A stretch of DNA of 59,148 nucleotides from TTA-H9 sp002071415 (GTDB taxonomy: Bacteria > Bacteroidota > Bacteroidia > Bacteroidales > TTA-H9): contig DAONSX010000007.1 of assembly GCA_035411425.1 (NCBI GenBank), positions 1-59,148 of the forward strand. The letters run 5' to 3'. The notes under the pieces were generated by a model, which was not told the DNA's origin, did no database searches, and worked only from the letters and a program-made list of their open reading frames with translations. This document shows, in pieces, positions 7,601 through 16,022 of the stretch; position 1 is the first letter of the stretch; the number at the start of each line of letters is the position of its first letter. The translations under genes were made by a program, and so were the position numbers.

Positions 7601-8749
7601 GAGGAAGGAGAAGTGAATATTTACATTGATAGAGCAGGTGAGGGGATGAAGTTTATTGTGGAAGATGAAGGAGATGGCTTCGATCCGGCGCGTATTTCTC
7701 AGGTGTTTGAACCTTTTGCATTGAATAATCCTACAACGATGAAGAATTATCCAGCATTTTATTCATCGGGATTGGGATTGGCGGTTACGCGCAGCATGAT
7801 CGATCTATTGGGAGGCAGCATAAGTGCCGAGAACAAAACCGGTGGAGGAGCAAGAATTATTTTTTATATACCATCCAAGGAGAATATTTTCAACGGGGAA
7901 TCATCTGTTGAAGTCGCAGTTACACAAGATTTAGATGAAGATGAGAATAGGATGCAGGAGCAAGTTTCCATAGCCGCCAATACACCAAGTCAGAAGCCTT
8001 TGATTTTGATTGTGGAAGATGAGATAGAAGTGATGGATGTGATAGTAGATGTGATTAAAGATGATTACCGCATAATTACTGCGCAGAATGGCAGAGTAGC
8101 CTTGGAGATGATTCATCGGTTTTTACCCGATTTGATTGTTTCGGATGTGATGATGCCTGAAATGGACGGCATAGAATTGTGCAAGGTCATACGTCAGGAT
8201 TTCGATATTAGTCATTTGCCAATAATCTTACTTACTGCACGTACGGACATTGAAGATCGTATCAGTGGTCTTGAGGCGGGAGCCGATTCATATATTCCCA
8301 AACCTTTTCATCCTAAACATTTAAAAGTTAGGATTGAGAAACTGCTTGAGATGCGCAGAAAATTAAGGGAGAATGCCGGGGGATCATGCAACAGTTTAGC
8401 GGCTTTTGGCCAAATACCCGATCCATTTTTACATAAAATTATTACGTTGATTGACGAGAATCTTGATGATCAACATCTAACGGCTGAGTTTATAGCCGAC
8501 AGGATGGCCATCAGCAAATCATCACTTTATGCCAAGTGCAAGTCGCTGGTAGGGTTAAGCCCGCATGAGCTGGTCAATCGCCGCAGACTGGAGAAAGCCG
8601 CTTTGTTGCTGGTTACTACACATCTTAATGTTAGTGAGATTATCGATCAGGTGGGGTTTAATAGCCGAACCTATTTTTATGATTTATTTAACCGTTGTTA
8701 TGGTTGTGCTCCTACCGAATACAGAAATCAACAATCCAAGGCTGAATAA
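4652..8749 (+). CDS. Hybrid two-component system sensor-regulator (HTCS), orphan
   Basis: 1365 residues. In order: signal peptide ending near SLAQG; periplasmic sensor of repeated propeller blades (motifs such as GYLWLGTWNGLNRWDG and GIVWIGTSGGLFCLD); a Y_Y_Y domain; one membrane helix (FALYFVVLATIQGVILLIF); HisKA with phosphoacceptor His861 in MAHEFRTPL; HATPase (DEGDGFDP, GLGLAV); receiver with phosphoacceptor Asp1165 in IVSDVMMPEMDG; AraC-type helix-turn-helix at the C-terminus. Such proteins sense oligosaccharides in the periplasm and activate polysaccharide utilisation genes. The frame is open from 4451, but the ATG at 4652 precedes the signal peptide and has TAATTTTG at 4635-4642, implying a very short leader. 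No SusC/SusD pair is adjacent, so its target is unknown. Confidence 0.93.
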   Translation: MRKKFCIKYLNLASIKIYRLAILSVLVISLVEMSLAQGPSVPILNLAKERGLSNGAVNCINMDSEGYLWLGTWNGLNRWDGSQIVSYLPGSSPHSLHNHVVRRIIPLKKGGLWLMTNKGISKYDNQLDEFTAYFDNLPGNLNYETDLSMTLAEDSVLFVSVKGRGLYQYISDEKNFRLRDDIHDSLEILQSLVSIQSSVNGLVLLTNNGKVWRLKGEDLYLIGKFHTNAPLVSTFLFMQGQDEYFLLVQRNAPALMMNLKSGKKWQLRISGDFITHFAPARNITEIWVGTELGNLYRFNLSTRIFREIYKSKDYAGEGLFTSRILEIYEPKGGGLWLGTDGNGAFAILPKCISNEPIPATRLSYPIVRSILRDGKLLLVGTKGGGLDVLGLDGNRVRTFSTEKGMSNNSLLSMLRRPDGSIWLGTDGTGIGVLNASKTHIHSLFIPDIPPELSSYASIYKMIDDGHGNVFAGTSGFGVLQISYDPHHPDKIYGLRQVELEKTATGELQRQIVYALAQSRPGILWIGVRGKGVIRYNTVTNRVESVYSTHTRPDIIQNDDVISLFVDAKGIVWIGTSGGLFCLDPESGQVLREYQNFRYRIVGCIIHSIQADAEDNLLLTTSDGIVVIDREREKVRFFGQEDGLINAEYTDGAGYYDSVNRVYYAGGTRGLDRIRTEDIRLTSSFPSLAINALYVNNQLQQPDDKILPFRANLVKNLRLKHNQNTLTFDVVALNSFGNRNHSISYRLLPDNKEWMIQSDKNGLVLSNLHPGDYVLQLRVSDENGQWAPVSKEINIHISPPFWITTWAFALYFVVLATIQGVILLIFRRRALQKHRLVLQEMEKQKEQELQNYKLEFFTQMAHEFRTPLTVINAQTHQLLDELREGKFREKLLRIYRSNLKLQRLITEIIQFRKLEKGKEQLSISKVDPIEITKEVVSDIESLAMQRGIKFKIHRGENVSSFYTDREKLQSILTNVISNATKYNREEGEVNIYIDRAGEGMKFIVEDEGDGFDPARISQVFEPFALNNPTTMKNYPAFYSSGLGLAVTRSMIDLLGGSISAENKTGGGARIIFYIPSKENIFNGESSVEVAVTQDLDEDENRMQEQVSIAANTPSQKPLILIVEDEIEVMDVIVDVIKDDYRIITAQNGRVALEMIHRFLPDLIVSDVMMPEMDGIELCKVIRQDFDISHLPIILLTARTDIEDRISGLEAGADSYIPKPFHPKHLKVRIEKLLEMRRKLRENAGGSCNSLAAFGQIPDPFLHKIITLIDENLDDQHLTAEFIADRMAISKSSLYAKCKSLVGLSPHELVNRRRLEKAALLLVTTHLNVSEIIDQVGFNSRTYFYDLFNRCYGCAPTEYRNQQSKAE

Positions 8750-8916
8750 GGTGGTTGAAATTTTTTAAGATAGTGCCTTTTATTTTTGTGAAAGATTTTG
8801 AGTAAAATTTTTCATATTGATTTTCGAAATAGTTTCATGTAGTTAAGTGATCATCAAAAATATAGACGAATCTTAGATTTTATTCCATATAAATTTTAAT
8901 TTTGCTGAAAAACTCA

Positions 8917-9477
8917 ATGCAGCTTCCGTCAGGACATCCTTTTGCAGTCTTCAAACATTGTCCACGTTGTGGAGAAAGTGGATTTACTTCCAAAAGTATC
9001 AAATCGATGAAATGCCCAGTTTGTGGTTTGGAATGGTTTTATAACCCTGCTCCTGCCGTGATTGCAATTATTACTAATTCACAAGATAGAATACTTTTTA
9101 CCAAAAGAAAATATGATCCTGGAGCTGCTTTGCTCGACTTGCCAGGAGGTTTTGTCGATATTAATGAAACATCGGAAGAAGCTCTCATGCGAGAAATAAG
9201 GGAAGAAACAGGTCTCACTCTTCAACATTTTGAGTATTTGTTTTCGCTTCCTAACCAATATTTTTATAACGACTTGTTGTACTATACACTTGATAATGTA
9301 TTTTTATGTAAAGTTGATAATATTGCGCAGATGAAGCCTGATGATGATGTAAGCGAATTATTGTTTTTAAAGGTTCAGAATATTGTTTTAAAGCAAATAG
9401 CCTTGAATTCTGTTCGAAACTTGATAGGTAAGATTCAAACGGAGGACAAACTCAGGCAAAAGATATTTCAGGGATGA
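8917..9477 (+). CDS. Nudix hydrolase with N-terminal zinc ribbon
   Basis: 186 residues from the ATG at 8917 (an in-frame TTG lies at 8902). Residues about 14-41 form a zinc ribbon with two Cys pairs (CPRC and CPVC). The Nudix box GGFVDINETSEEALMREI followed by REETGL fits GX5EX7REUXEEXGU, giving the Mg-binding helix. The layout resembles NADH pyrophosphatase-like and Zn-ribbon Nudix proteins that cleave nucleoside diphosphate-linked substrates, but the NudC specificity motif is not evident and the substrate cannot be named. It lies 167 bp after the HTCS on the same strand with no terminator seen between them. Confidence 0.85.
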   Translation: MQLPSGHPFAVFKHCPRCGESGFTSKSIKSMKCPVCGLEWFYNPAPAVIAIITNSQDRILFTKRKYDPGAALLDLPGGFVDINETSEEALMREIREETGLTLQHFEYLFSLPNQYFYNDLLYYTLDNVFLCKVDNIAQMKPDDDVSELLFLKVQNIVLKQIALNSVRNLIGKIQTEDKLRQKIFQG

Positions 9478-9532
9478 GGTTTAATGGTGAGGCCTTGTAT
9501 TTATCTTAATTTTCAGTAGAATTTTTTGAATA

Positions 9533-10483
9533 TTAATTACTTGAAAGGAAGCGTTCGGCCTCGATGGCTGCCATTGCGCCTGTGCCTGCAGCGGTAATTG
9601 CTTGGCGGTAATAATGGTCCTGAACGTCGCCAGCGGCAAAAACGCCTTCGATGTTAGTCCGGGTAGTTCCAGGAATAGTTTTGATATATCCTGTTTCATC
9701 CAGCTCGAGTTGATCAATAAAAATTTCGGAATTAGGTTTATGGCCTATGGCAATAAATACTCCGTCCAGATCGAGTTTCTTTTTTTCGTTGGTTTTTACG
9801 TTTTTAAGAATAATGCCATTTACCGATTTCATGAATCCTTCTTTCTCACCTATAATTTCATCGACTACGCTATCCCAGATGATTCCGATATTTGCAGTAT
9901 TCATTACCTTGTTTTGCATGGCTTTGGAAGCTCTCAATTCGTTGCGGCGATGGATTAAATATACCTTGGAGGCCAGTTTAGAAAGATAAGTAGCTTCTTC
10001 GCAGGCCGTATCACCTCCGCCAACGACGGCTACTATTTTACCGCGATAGAAATAACCATCGCAAGTGGCGCAACCCGAAACCCCAGCTCCCATATATTCC
10101 TGTTCGCTTGGAATACCCAGCCATTTGGCCGAAGCTCCCGTAGCCACAATAACGGTTTCTGCTTCTATTGTTTTCCCGTCATCTGCCTTACACTGAAAAG
10201 GATGATGCGAAAAATCGACGGCTTCGATAGTTCCCCAGCGAACATCGGTTCCAAAACGTTCCGCTTGTTTCTTCAAATCTTCCATCATTTCTGGACCGTT
10301 AACACCATTGGGATAACCAGGGAAATTATCAACCTCAGTGGTTATAGTAAGTTGTCCTCCTGGTTGGTTTCCTTGGTAAAGAATAGGCTTCAAATCAGCA
10401 CGTGAAGTATAAATAGCGGCAGTGTAGCCTGCAGGACCCGAACCTATAATCAAGCAACGTATCTTTTCTATTTGATTATCCAT
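9533..10483 (-). CDS. trxB: Thioredoxin-disulfide reductase
   Basis: 316 residues. TrxB uses NADPH to reduce oxidised thioredoxin in the cytosol. The FAD-binding GSGPAGYTAAIY is at residues 14-25, the redox-active CATC at 138-141 and the NADPH-binding VGGGDTACEEA follows; the C-terminal FAD loop GVFAAGDVQD is present. All catalytic elements are intact. A possible promoter at 10520-10550 has TATCTTTG with a TTG 20 bases further upstream, though it lies in low-complexity sequence. Converges on the Nudix gene with 55 bp between the stops. Confidence 0.97.
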   Translation of the reverse strand: MDNQIEKIRCLIIGSGPAGYTAAIYTSRADLKPILYQGNQPGGQLTITTEVDNFPGYPNGVNGPEMMEDLKKQAERFGTDVRWGTIEAVDFSHHPFQCKADDGKTIEAETVIVATGASAKWLGIPSEQEYMGAGVSGCATCDGYFYRGKIVAVVGGGDTACEEATYLSKLASKVYLIHRRNELRASKAMQNKVMNTANIGIIWDSVVDEIIGEKEGFMKSVNGIILKNVKTNEKKKLDLDGVFIAIGHKPNSEIFIDQLELDETGYIKTIPGTTRTNIEGVFAAGDVQDHYYRQAITAAGTGAMAAIEAERFLSSN

Positions 10484-10519
10484 AGTTTAAATTAATTTTC
10501 ACAGTCAATTGCTATTCGG

Positions 10520-10550
10520 CAAAGATATACCAACAACAAACAACGAACAA
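10520..10550 (-). promoter_or_regulatory. Possible trxB promoter
   Basis: Minus strand TATCTTTG (10520-10527) fits TAnnTTTG, with TTG 20 bases upstream (10548-10550). The -33 match is inside an ACAAC-type simple repeat, so it may be fortuitous. It is 37 bases upstream of the trxB ATG. Confidence 0.35.
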
Positions 10551-10800
10551 CAGACGACAGACGACAGACAACTTTCAAACTCCAAATTACAAATTCCAAA
10601 TTCCAATTCCCTAACTTCTCGTCCCCTCGTCTCCCTTTCTCCGTTTTCCTTTCCTCCTTTTTAACCACAGAGTACACCGAGATACTCAGCGAAAAAAGAT
10701 TAACACCCTCTAAGCTCCTCCGTGCTCTCTGTGGTTAGGAAAAATTAACTACAGAGAACATAAAGATGTGCCGGGTTATACGCAGAATTTCACAGAGCAG
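10540..10800. repeat. Dispersed household repeats including an AACCACAGAG inverted repeat
   Basis: An 11-bp perfect inverted repeat (TAACCACAGAG at 10662-10672, CTCTGTGGTTA at 10727-10737) encloses CGTGCTC/GAGATACTCAGC text. This is the common non-coding CTCTGTGGTTA element of environmental genomes. Before it (10560-10655) lie AAATTCCAAATT and CTCGTCTCC units like those at 1050-1110. After it, degenerate ACAGAG and CGCAGAAT pieces run to about 10800. No gene is seen in 10484-10873. Confidence 0.7.
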
Positions 10801-10873
10801 AGTTTAGATATCTCTTGAATCAATTTTAAAAATCAGGTTAAAAACGGTCAACGTCATTTAGGTATTGACAATT

Positions 10874-11923
10874 TCATTTCAAGAAATCGCCGAAGTTGGT
10901 AGATAGGGAAATGTAGTTGGGAGCGCCGGCAAGATGATCGATGGAGTGAGCAAAATTGAGTTGAAACTTGGAAATTTTCAGACCTATGCCCCATGAAAAA
11001 CCAACCATACCCATTTTTGATTCTAGTTTTAATTGTTGCCTGCGTTGATAATTATAACCCAGGCGAAGGCTTAAGGCCTTTACGGGTTGGAGTTCTGCCC
11101 CAAAAATGAAATGACGCATAAGTTTGTCGGGGAAGCCACTAAGCCCGTTTTTTTGTTTTTCTTCTCCGGTAAGCGGATCGGTCTCGATGAGAAATGGGTC
11201 AGTATAAGTAAGATCCCATTTTTGCAAGTTGGTGGCTATTATCGAGAAACGCAGTGGAACATGCTCGAGGCGTTTACTTACGGCAAGATCGATCTCCAAA
11301 GGAAGGTCTTCGCTGCCCGTCGAGCTATAAGTCGATAATTGCAATCCTATATTACGAGCAATGAGTGAAATGCTGAGAAATTGTTCCGGAAGAATAAACG
11401 AACCGGCCACATCTACGGCTATTCCAGTAGAGGTATATGACTCGAAGGAGGAATAAATTCCCTTTAAACTTGCTCCAATACTAAAATTGCTATCCAAACT
11501 TCGACCCCAACTTAAGTTCAAAGCCAGCTCATTTGCTCCAAAACTTCCTTGAATGCTACCCGTAGGGTCGGCGGAGGTAAAGGTGCCATAATCAATAAAT
11601 TGTAGGGTAGCTGCAAAGTTTCCGGTTTTGGAGAATGAACGGGCATAGGTGGCATACCCATAATTGATATCTGCAAAATAATCCACAAAGCTCAAAACCA
11701 AATTATTGTGCATTTCTGGATTCAAAAGTGAGGGGTTGGTATTGACCAGAGAAATGTCGTTATCGCTGATACTCAATACATTATAGCCTAAGGCGGCAGC
11801 ACGCGCCGATGTGGGTAAATTCAAGAATTCGTAAGTTTTTGTGCCTCCTGTTTGCGCCTGGCAGAAAGAATTCCCCAAGCCTAAAATTATGCTCAATACA
11901 AGGATATTTTTTCTATGTCTCAC
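10874..11923 (-). CDS. porQ: Type IX secretion system protein PorQ
   Basis: About 349 residues from a GTG at 11923, which directly precedes a signal peptide (RHRKNILVLSIILGLGNSF, cleaved near CQAQT). The frame is open to an ATG at 12010, but those 29 extra residues are not signal-like. The mature part is a predicted outer-membrane beta-barrel of the PorV/PorQ family, opening with YEFLNLPTSARAAALGYN and ending SINHL-like SIDHLAGAPNYISLSTNF. PorQ works with PorZ near the attachment machinery of the type IX secretion system, which fits the type IX sorting domains at 17.1 and 39.1 kb. The gene stands alone and diverges from rlmD. Confidence 0.85.
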   Translation of the reverse strand: MRHRKNILVLSIILGLGNSFCQAQTGGTKTYEFLNLPTSARAAALGYNVLSISDNDISLVNTNPSLLNPEMHNNLVLSFVDYFADINYGYATYARSFSKTGNFAATLQFIDYGTFTSADPTGSIQGSFGANELALNLSWGRSLDSNFSIGASLKGIYSSFESYTSTGIAVDVAGSFILPEQFLSISLIARNIGLQLSTYSSTGSEDLPLEIDLAVSKRLEHVPLRFSIIATNLQKWDLTYTDPFLIETDPLTGEEKQKNGLSGFPDKLMRHFIFGAELQPVKALSLRLGYNYQRRQQLKLESKMGMVGFSWGIGLKISKFQLNFAHSIDHLAGAPNYISLSTNFGDFLK

Positions 11924-12063
11924 TGTGTCAGGATTAAATTTAATATTATAAAACGGCGGGTAAAAGTAAACAAAAGCAGTATGACAACCAATTGCCGTGT
12001 CTGATTTCACCTAAACGGAGGAGAGTGGTTTTTATTACATGGAGCCCGTTGTTGAATTTAAAG

Positions 12064-12071
12064 TAATTTTG
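12064..12071 (+). promoter_or_regulatory. -7 box upstream of rlmD
   Basis: TAATTTTG fits TAnnTTTG and lies 20 bases upstream of the rlmD ATG at 12092. No clear -33 TTTG is found at 19-21 bases, so the support is the -7 box and position only. Confidence 0.4.
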
Positions 12072-12091
12072 TAAGCCGAAGTTTTGTAGCA

Positions 12092-13501
12092 ATGCGCAAT
12101 AGGAATCTTCCCATTATCGAACGGCTTGAGATAACCGATGCAGGTGCTGAAGGTATGGCAGTTGGGAGGTTTCAGGATATGGTAATATTTGTTCCATGGG
12201 CTGTACCTGGCGATATTGTCGATGTTCGGGTAGTAAGGAAAAGAAAACGATTCTGGGAAGCTCGTCTTATAAGAATTATCAAGGAATCCGAAAACAGGAG
12301 AAAACCTTGGTGCAGCCATTTTGGTATATGTGGGGGATGCCGCTGGCAAAATATGGACTATTCTACTCAATTGTTCTATAAGGCCAAATGGGTGAATGAC
12401 ACCTTGTTGCGTTTAGGTAAATTTGAATTTCCAGAACCTCTTCCCATTCTCGGTTCACCAGGAAAAGTATCTTATCGTAATAAAATGGAGTTTACCTTCA
12501 GTAATCGAAGGTTCTTGGATGAGGGCGAAAATGCAGATGATCCGGAAATTACCCTGCAGGCTTTGGGTTTGCATTTACCTGATCGGTTCGACCGTGTACT
12601 CGATATCCAGCATTGCTATCTTCAGCCTGAATCCTCGAATAAGATTCGTTTGGCCGTGAAGAGGTTTGCCCTCGAACATGGTTTGGTTTTTCAGGATCTG
12701 GTTACCCACCACGGATTTTTACGCAACCTCATCATTCGTAATAATCAAGAAGGCGATTACATGGTAATAATGGTCTTTGGAGAATATCAACCTGAACCTA
12801 TTCATCTTTTAATGGATTTTTTAAAAGAAACTTTTACCGAAATCAAATCGCTCTACTACCTCATCAATACAAAGGCAAATGATTCTTTTTCAGAACTCGA
12901 GCCGATTTTATATGCAGGTCAGGAAGTTATTATCGAAGAAATGGACGATTTGAAATTCAGAATCAGTCCTCTGTCATTTTTTCAGACAAATATACTACAA
13001 ACAAAATGTCTTTACAAAGTTGCAATGGATTTTGTCGAATTAAAAGCTCATGAAATTGTTTATGATCTTTATACAGGCACTGGCACGATTGCTTGTTTCG
13101 TAGCAAAACACTGCCAAAAAGTGATTGGAATAGAATATGTAGAAAGAGCCATTGAAGATGCTCGCATGAATGCCCGTATGAATAGTATAGAGAATGTAGA
13201 ATTTCTATCAGGCGATGTGCTTCAGATAATGAATCAGGATTTTATCGCGAAATATGGCTTTCCTGATGTGATTATTACGGATCCACCGCGCAGTGGGATG
13301 CATCCGCAAGTAGTAAAACGAATGCTCGATATTTTGCCTTCACGTATTGTATATATCAGTTGCAATCCAGCCACACAGGCAAGAGATGTAAGTTTGTTAT
13401 CGGAAAAATATCATGTTAGAAAGGTTCAGCCAATAGATATGTTTCCGCACACTTCACATGTCGAGAATGTAATGCTTCTCGAAAGAAAAGATCAAAACTG
13501 A
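12092..13501 (+). CDS. rlmD: 23S rRNA (uracil-C5)-methyltransferase, RlmD family
   Basis: 469 residues. An N-terminal TRAM domain (about 8-62) is followed by the iron-sulfur cluster ligands Cys74, Cys80 and Cys83 (CSHFGICGGC) with Cys175 as the likely fourth. The SAM-binding motif DLYTGTGTIACF and the catalytic Cys424 in VYISCNPATQARD identify a RumA/TrmA-type 5-methyluridine methyltransferase. RlmD, RlmC and TrmA cannot be separated with certainty; the TRAM domain and FeS ligands favour RlmD over TrmA. Its last 10 bases overlap the end of convergent aroK. Confidence 0.92.
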   Translation: MRNRNLPIIERLEITDAGAEGMAVGRFQDMVIFVPWAVPGDIVDVRVVRKRKRFWEARLIRIIKESENRRKPWCSHFGICGGCRWQNMDYSTQLFYKAKWVNDTLLRLGKFEFPEPLPILGSPGKVSYRNKMEFTFSNRRFLDEGENADDPEITLQALGLHLPDRFDRVLDIQHCYLQPESSNKIRLAVKRFALEHGLVFQDLVTHHGFLRNLIIRNNQEGDYMVIMVFGEYQPEPIHLLMDFLKETFTEIKSLYYLINTKANDSFSELEPILYAGQEVIIEEMDDLKFRISPLSFFQTNILQTKCLYKVAMDFVELKAHEIVYDLYTGTGTIACFVAKHCQKVIGIEYVERAIEDARMNARMNSIENVEFLSGDVLQIMNQDFIAKYGFPDVIITDPPRSGMHPQVVKRMLDILPSRIVYISCNPATQARDVSLLSEKYHVRKVQPIDMFPHTSHVENVMLLERKDQN

Positions 13502-14007
13502 TTTTTATATTGTAAAACTTCATTAGCCAGTTGATGAATGTTCATTTTATGAATATCGAAAATAATATGGGCTTTTTCATAATAAGGAACTCTTTCTCTT
13601 AGCTGGGTTAATATTTCTTCCTTCAACTCGGGATCGGGGGAAGCCGAAAGCATAGGACGGGGTTTCTTCGATCGTTTCAGCCGTTGAAAAACTTCCTCGG
13701 CATCTTGTTTTAAATATATTGTAAGTCCGTGCCGATTCATTTGTTCCATGTTATCGAAATAGCAAGCCGTTCCACCTCCGGTAGCAATTACAGCATCGGC
13801 AAGTTGAAAGGTTCGATGAAGCATTTGATTTTCGATGATTCGAAATTGGTCTTCTCCATATTTGAGGAAGAAGTTCTTTATACTGATTCTGTATTTTTCT
13901 TCAATGGAGTGATCGAGATCGATAAACCGAATGCCCAATTTGCTTGCAAGTCGAGAGCCGGTGTATGACTTACCGCTTGCCATATAACCTACCAGATAGA
14001 TAAGCAT
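13492..14007 (-). CDS. aroK: Shikimate kinase
   Basis: 171 residues. It phosphorylates shikimate at O3 in the chorismate pathway. The Walker A loop GYMASGKS is at 7-14, substrate-binding Asp32 in FIDLDHSIE, Arg56 in QFRIIE and the GGG at 77-79. The lid arginines lie in KSKKPRPML-like text (residues about 110-117, RSKKPRPMLS). The upstream minus-strand TATTTTTG (14030-14037) fits a -7 box. A second chorismate-pathway gene, aroQ, is at 55.9 kb and not linked. Confidence 0.95.
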   Translation of the reverse strand: MLIYLVGYMASGKSYTGSRLASKLGIRFIDLDHSIEEKYRISIKNFFLKYGEDQFRIIENQMLHRTFQLADAVIATGGGTACYFDNMEQMNRHGLTIYLKQDAEEVFQRLKRSKKPRPMLSASPDPELKEEILTQLRERVPYYEKAHIIFDIHKMNIHQLANEVLQYKNQF

Positions 14008-14029
14008 GTTATGGTGAATTAAGGAGGTG

Positions 14030-14087
14030 CAAAAATAAGTCGATGCATTTGATGATTGAAAAAATTACGAGAGAAGTTGTAATTTTG
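14030..14087. promoter_or_regulatory. Divergent promoter region between aroK and the DUF1573 operon
   Basis: Minus-strand TATTTTTG (14030-14037) faces aroK and plus-strand TAATTTTG (14080-14087) faces the DUF1573 gene. Both fit TAnnTTTG. A TTG at 14057-14059 lies 20 bases upstream of the plus-strand box. Confidence 0.4.
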
Positions 14088-14113
14088 TGGCCAATAAATT
14101 AGAAAACGAAGCT

Positions 14114-14578
14114 ATGAAGTTTTTCCGTTTCGTCTTATTGATAGGAAGTTTGCTGTTGATTTTTTCCTGTACCCATAGAAACGAAAATAATCTAAAAGGT
14201 GATCTGGTGAAGAATCCTGTAAGTTTGAAGAAAAGCGATTCTACTCAATCGCCAGTGATGAAATTCGAAACCTTGGAACACGATTTTGGCCGTGTATTTG
14301 CGGGAGAGAAAGTTTCGTATAGTTTTAAGTTTTATAACAAGGGCAAATCTGATCTTTTAATTACGAATGTGACTGCAAGTTGCGGATGCACTGTGCCTGA
14401 GTGGTCCAAAACGCCTGTTGCGCCCGGAGAGGAAGGCCATATTACTGTTACCTTTAATACAGCCGGCCGAAGTGGATTCCAGCAAAAGCAAATTACCGTG
14501 CTGGCAAATACTGTCCCTAACACTGTTTCCTTGATGATTAAGGCACAAGTCTATGAGCCTGGCAGTAATAAGGAATAA
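14114..14578 (+). CDS. DUF1573 lipoprotein
   Basis: 154 residues from the ATG at 14114. A GTG at 14087 is in frame but overlaps the -7 box. A lipoprotein signal ends in LLIFSC. The single DUF1573 domain (about residues 60-150) has the SCGCTVPEW motif and an immunoglobulin-like beta fold. Its function is not established; it is a common cell-envelope protein in Bacteroidota. It is first in the run DUF1573-yajC-ybbR-coaE, with 27 bp to yajC. A paralogue without a lipobox is at 36848-37333. Confidence 0.85.
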   Translation: MKFFRFVLLIGSLLLIFSCTHRNENNLKGDLVKNPVSLKKSDSTQSPVMKFETLEHDFGRVFAGEKVSYSFKFYNKGKSDLLITNVTASCGCTVPEWSKTPVAPGEEGHITVTFNTAGRSGFQQKQITVLANTVPNTVSLMIKAQVYEPGSNKE

Positions 14579-14605
14579 ATTTTCAATAACTTAATCATTT
14601 CAATT

Positions 14606-14944
14606 ATGCTTTTCCATTTCTTAAGTGTATTATTGGTTAGCCAACCCCAAGGGAAAAATGCCGGTTCCGGACTTACGGCCCTGCTTCCACTAATTATTAT
14701 CATTGTGATTTTTTACTTCTTCTTTATTCGTCCACAAACGAAAAAGGCAAAAGAAGAGCGAAAATACCGTGAGAACCTCAAAAAAGGTGATAAAGTCATC
14801 ACTATTGGCGGTATTCATGGTAAAATCGTAGAAGTGAATGATACGACGTTTATCATCGAAGTGGAAGAAGGTTCGAAGCTCAAGATCGAGAAAACCGCCG
14901 TAGCCATGGGTGGTTCTCAAACCAGTGTAGGTTCCTCTAAATAA
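14606..14944 (+). CDS. yajC: Preprotein translocase subunit YajC
   Basis: 112 residues: one membrane helix (LLPLIIIIVIFYFFFIRP, about 26-43), then a charged stretch and the YajC core (KKGDKVITIGGIHGKIVEV). YajC associates with SecDF at the inner membrane to aid protein export. The position between a DUF1573 gene and ybbR is the standard Bacteroidales order. Confidence 0.95.
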   Translation: MLFHFLSVLLVSQPQGKNAGSGLTALLPLIIIIVIFYFFFIRPQTKKAKEERKYRENLKKGDKVITIGGIHGKIVEVNDTTFIIEVEEGSKLKIEKTAVAMGGSQTSVGSSK

Positions 14945-15025
14945 TGAATTTTTATTGAAATGCCTGTGATTTTATGATTAGGGGCATTTGCTGTATTTTC
15001 GGAAGAACAATTTCTTCTCGTGAGC

Positions 15026-16021
15026 ATGCCAATTCATATACCCTTTCTTAACAGATTATGGCAGCGCATTATGCCATTTCGAAAAGGCTTGCCCATATTT
15101 ATGTTTTTTTTGTTAGTATCAGCTGTTCTATGGGCAATCATCAGGCTTTCGACCGAATATGAAGAAACCCTTGCCATTCCGCTTAGTTTTCAAACGGCTG
15201 TGGGTGATTATTCGCTCGTATATTATTCCGATACTGTCATTTATGCCAAGGCAAAACTTAAAGGTACTCAACTGGCTTCCTGGCAATTCCGTAATAATGT
15301 AAATCCTTTCTTACTGAAATTTAATAATTTACGCTTAAAACCCAATCGTCAAGGATATGCTGAGCTATTCATCCCAACAACTCAACTTTCGGCCGAATTG
15401 ACTACATGGCTTCATTCAACCTCTTCTGTGGTTGTGATTCGACCTGATACACTTTATTTCGGTTTCGAAAGAACTTACCAAAAACGAGTTCCGGTGAAAC
15501 CATGCCTGAAATATACATTAAGCCCTCAATACTTTTTGGTCGATTCGGTTCGTGTATCGCCTGATTCAGTTCTGATTCAAGGACCCACGAGAATAATCGA
15601 TACCATTTCTTTCGTCAATACACATTGGATGGATGCAGGTGAAATATCTTCCGATAAGACTTTTACTGTGAAGATTCAGAATCCTTATTCACATCTGGGA
15701 ATAAAAATTTCGGACGAAAAGGTCAACCTCAAACTAAAGGTAGAGCGTTCAACCGAAGCTACTGTGGAATTGCCCATCCGACTGCCCGATTCGGCGAGTT
15801 GCTCTTTAAAATTGTTTCCCGATAAGGTTTCTCTTCGACTTTTAGTACCGTTTGGTGTTTATAAGAATCTGAATACCAATGATTTTTTAGTTTCTGTGGC
15901 TTGCCCTGATTCTTCCGATTTCAAGCGTAAAATGCTGACAGTGAAGGTAGATCGCTTGCCTGCAGGTTCTAAGTTAGTTGAAATTGAACCCAATGAAGTG
16001 GAATTTCTAATTTTTAATTAA
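15026..16021 (+). CDS. YbbR-like domain membrane protein
   Basis: 331 residues from the ATG at 15026 (GTG at 15020 is also in frame). One N-terminal membrane helix (LPIFMFFLLVSAVLWAII, about 22-40) is followed by an extracytoplasmic part with YbbR-type beta domains; PDSVLIQGP near the middle is typical. In Firmicutes the related CdaR regulates the diadenylate cyclase CdaA; whether this protein does so is unknown, and no cdaA is nearby. Abuts coaE with a 1-bp gap, so the two are translationally linked. Confidence 0.85.
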   Translation: MPIHIPFLNRLWQRIMPFRKGLPIFMFFLLVSAVLWAIIRLSTEYEETLAIPLSFQTAVGDYSLVYYSDTVIYAKAKLKGTQLASWQFRNNVNPFLLKFNNLRLKPNRQGYAELFIPTTQLSAELTTWLHSTSSVVVIRPDTLYFGFERTYQKRVPVKPCLKYTLSPQYFLVDSVRVSPDSVLIQGPTRIIDTISFVNTHWMDAGEISSDKTFTVKIQNPYSHLGIKISDEKVNLKLKVERSTEATVELPIRLPDSASCSLKLFPDKVSLRLLVPFGVYKNLNTNDFLVSVACPDSSDFKRKMLTVKVDRLPAGSKLVEIEPNEVEFLIFN

Positions 16022-16022
16022 A

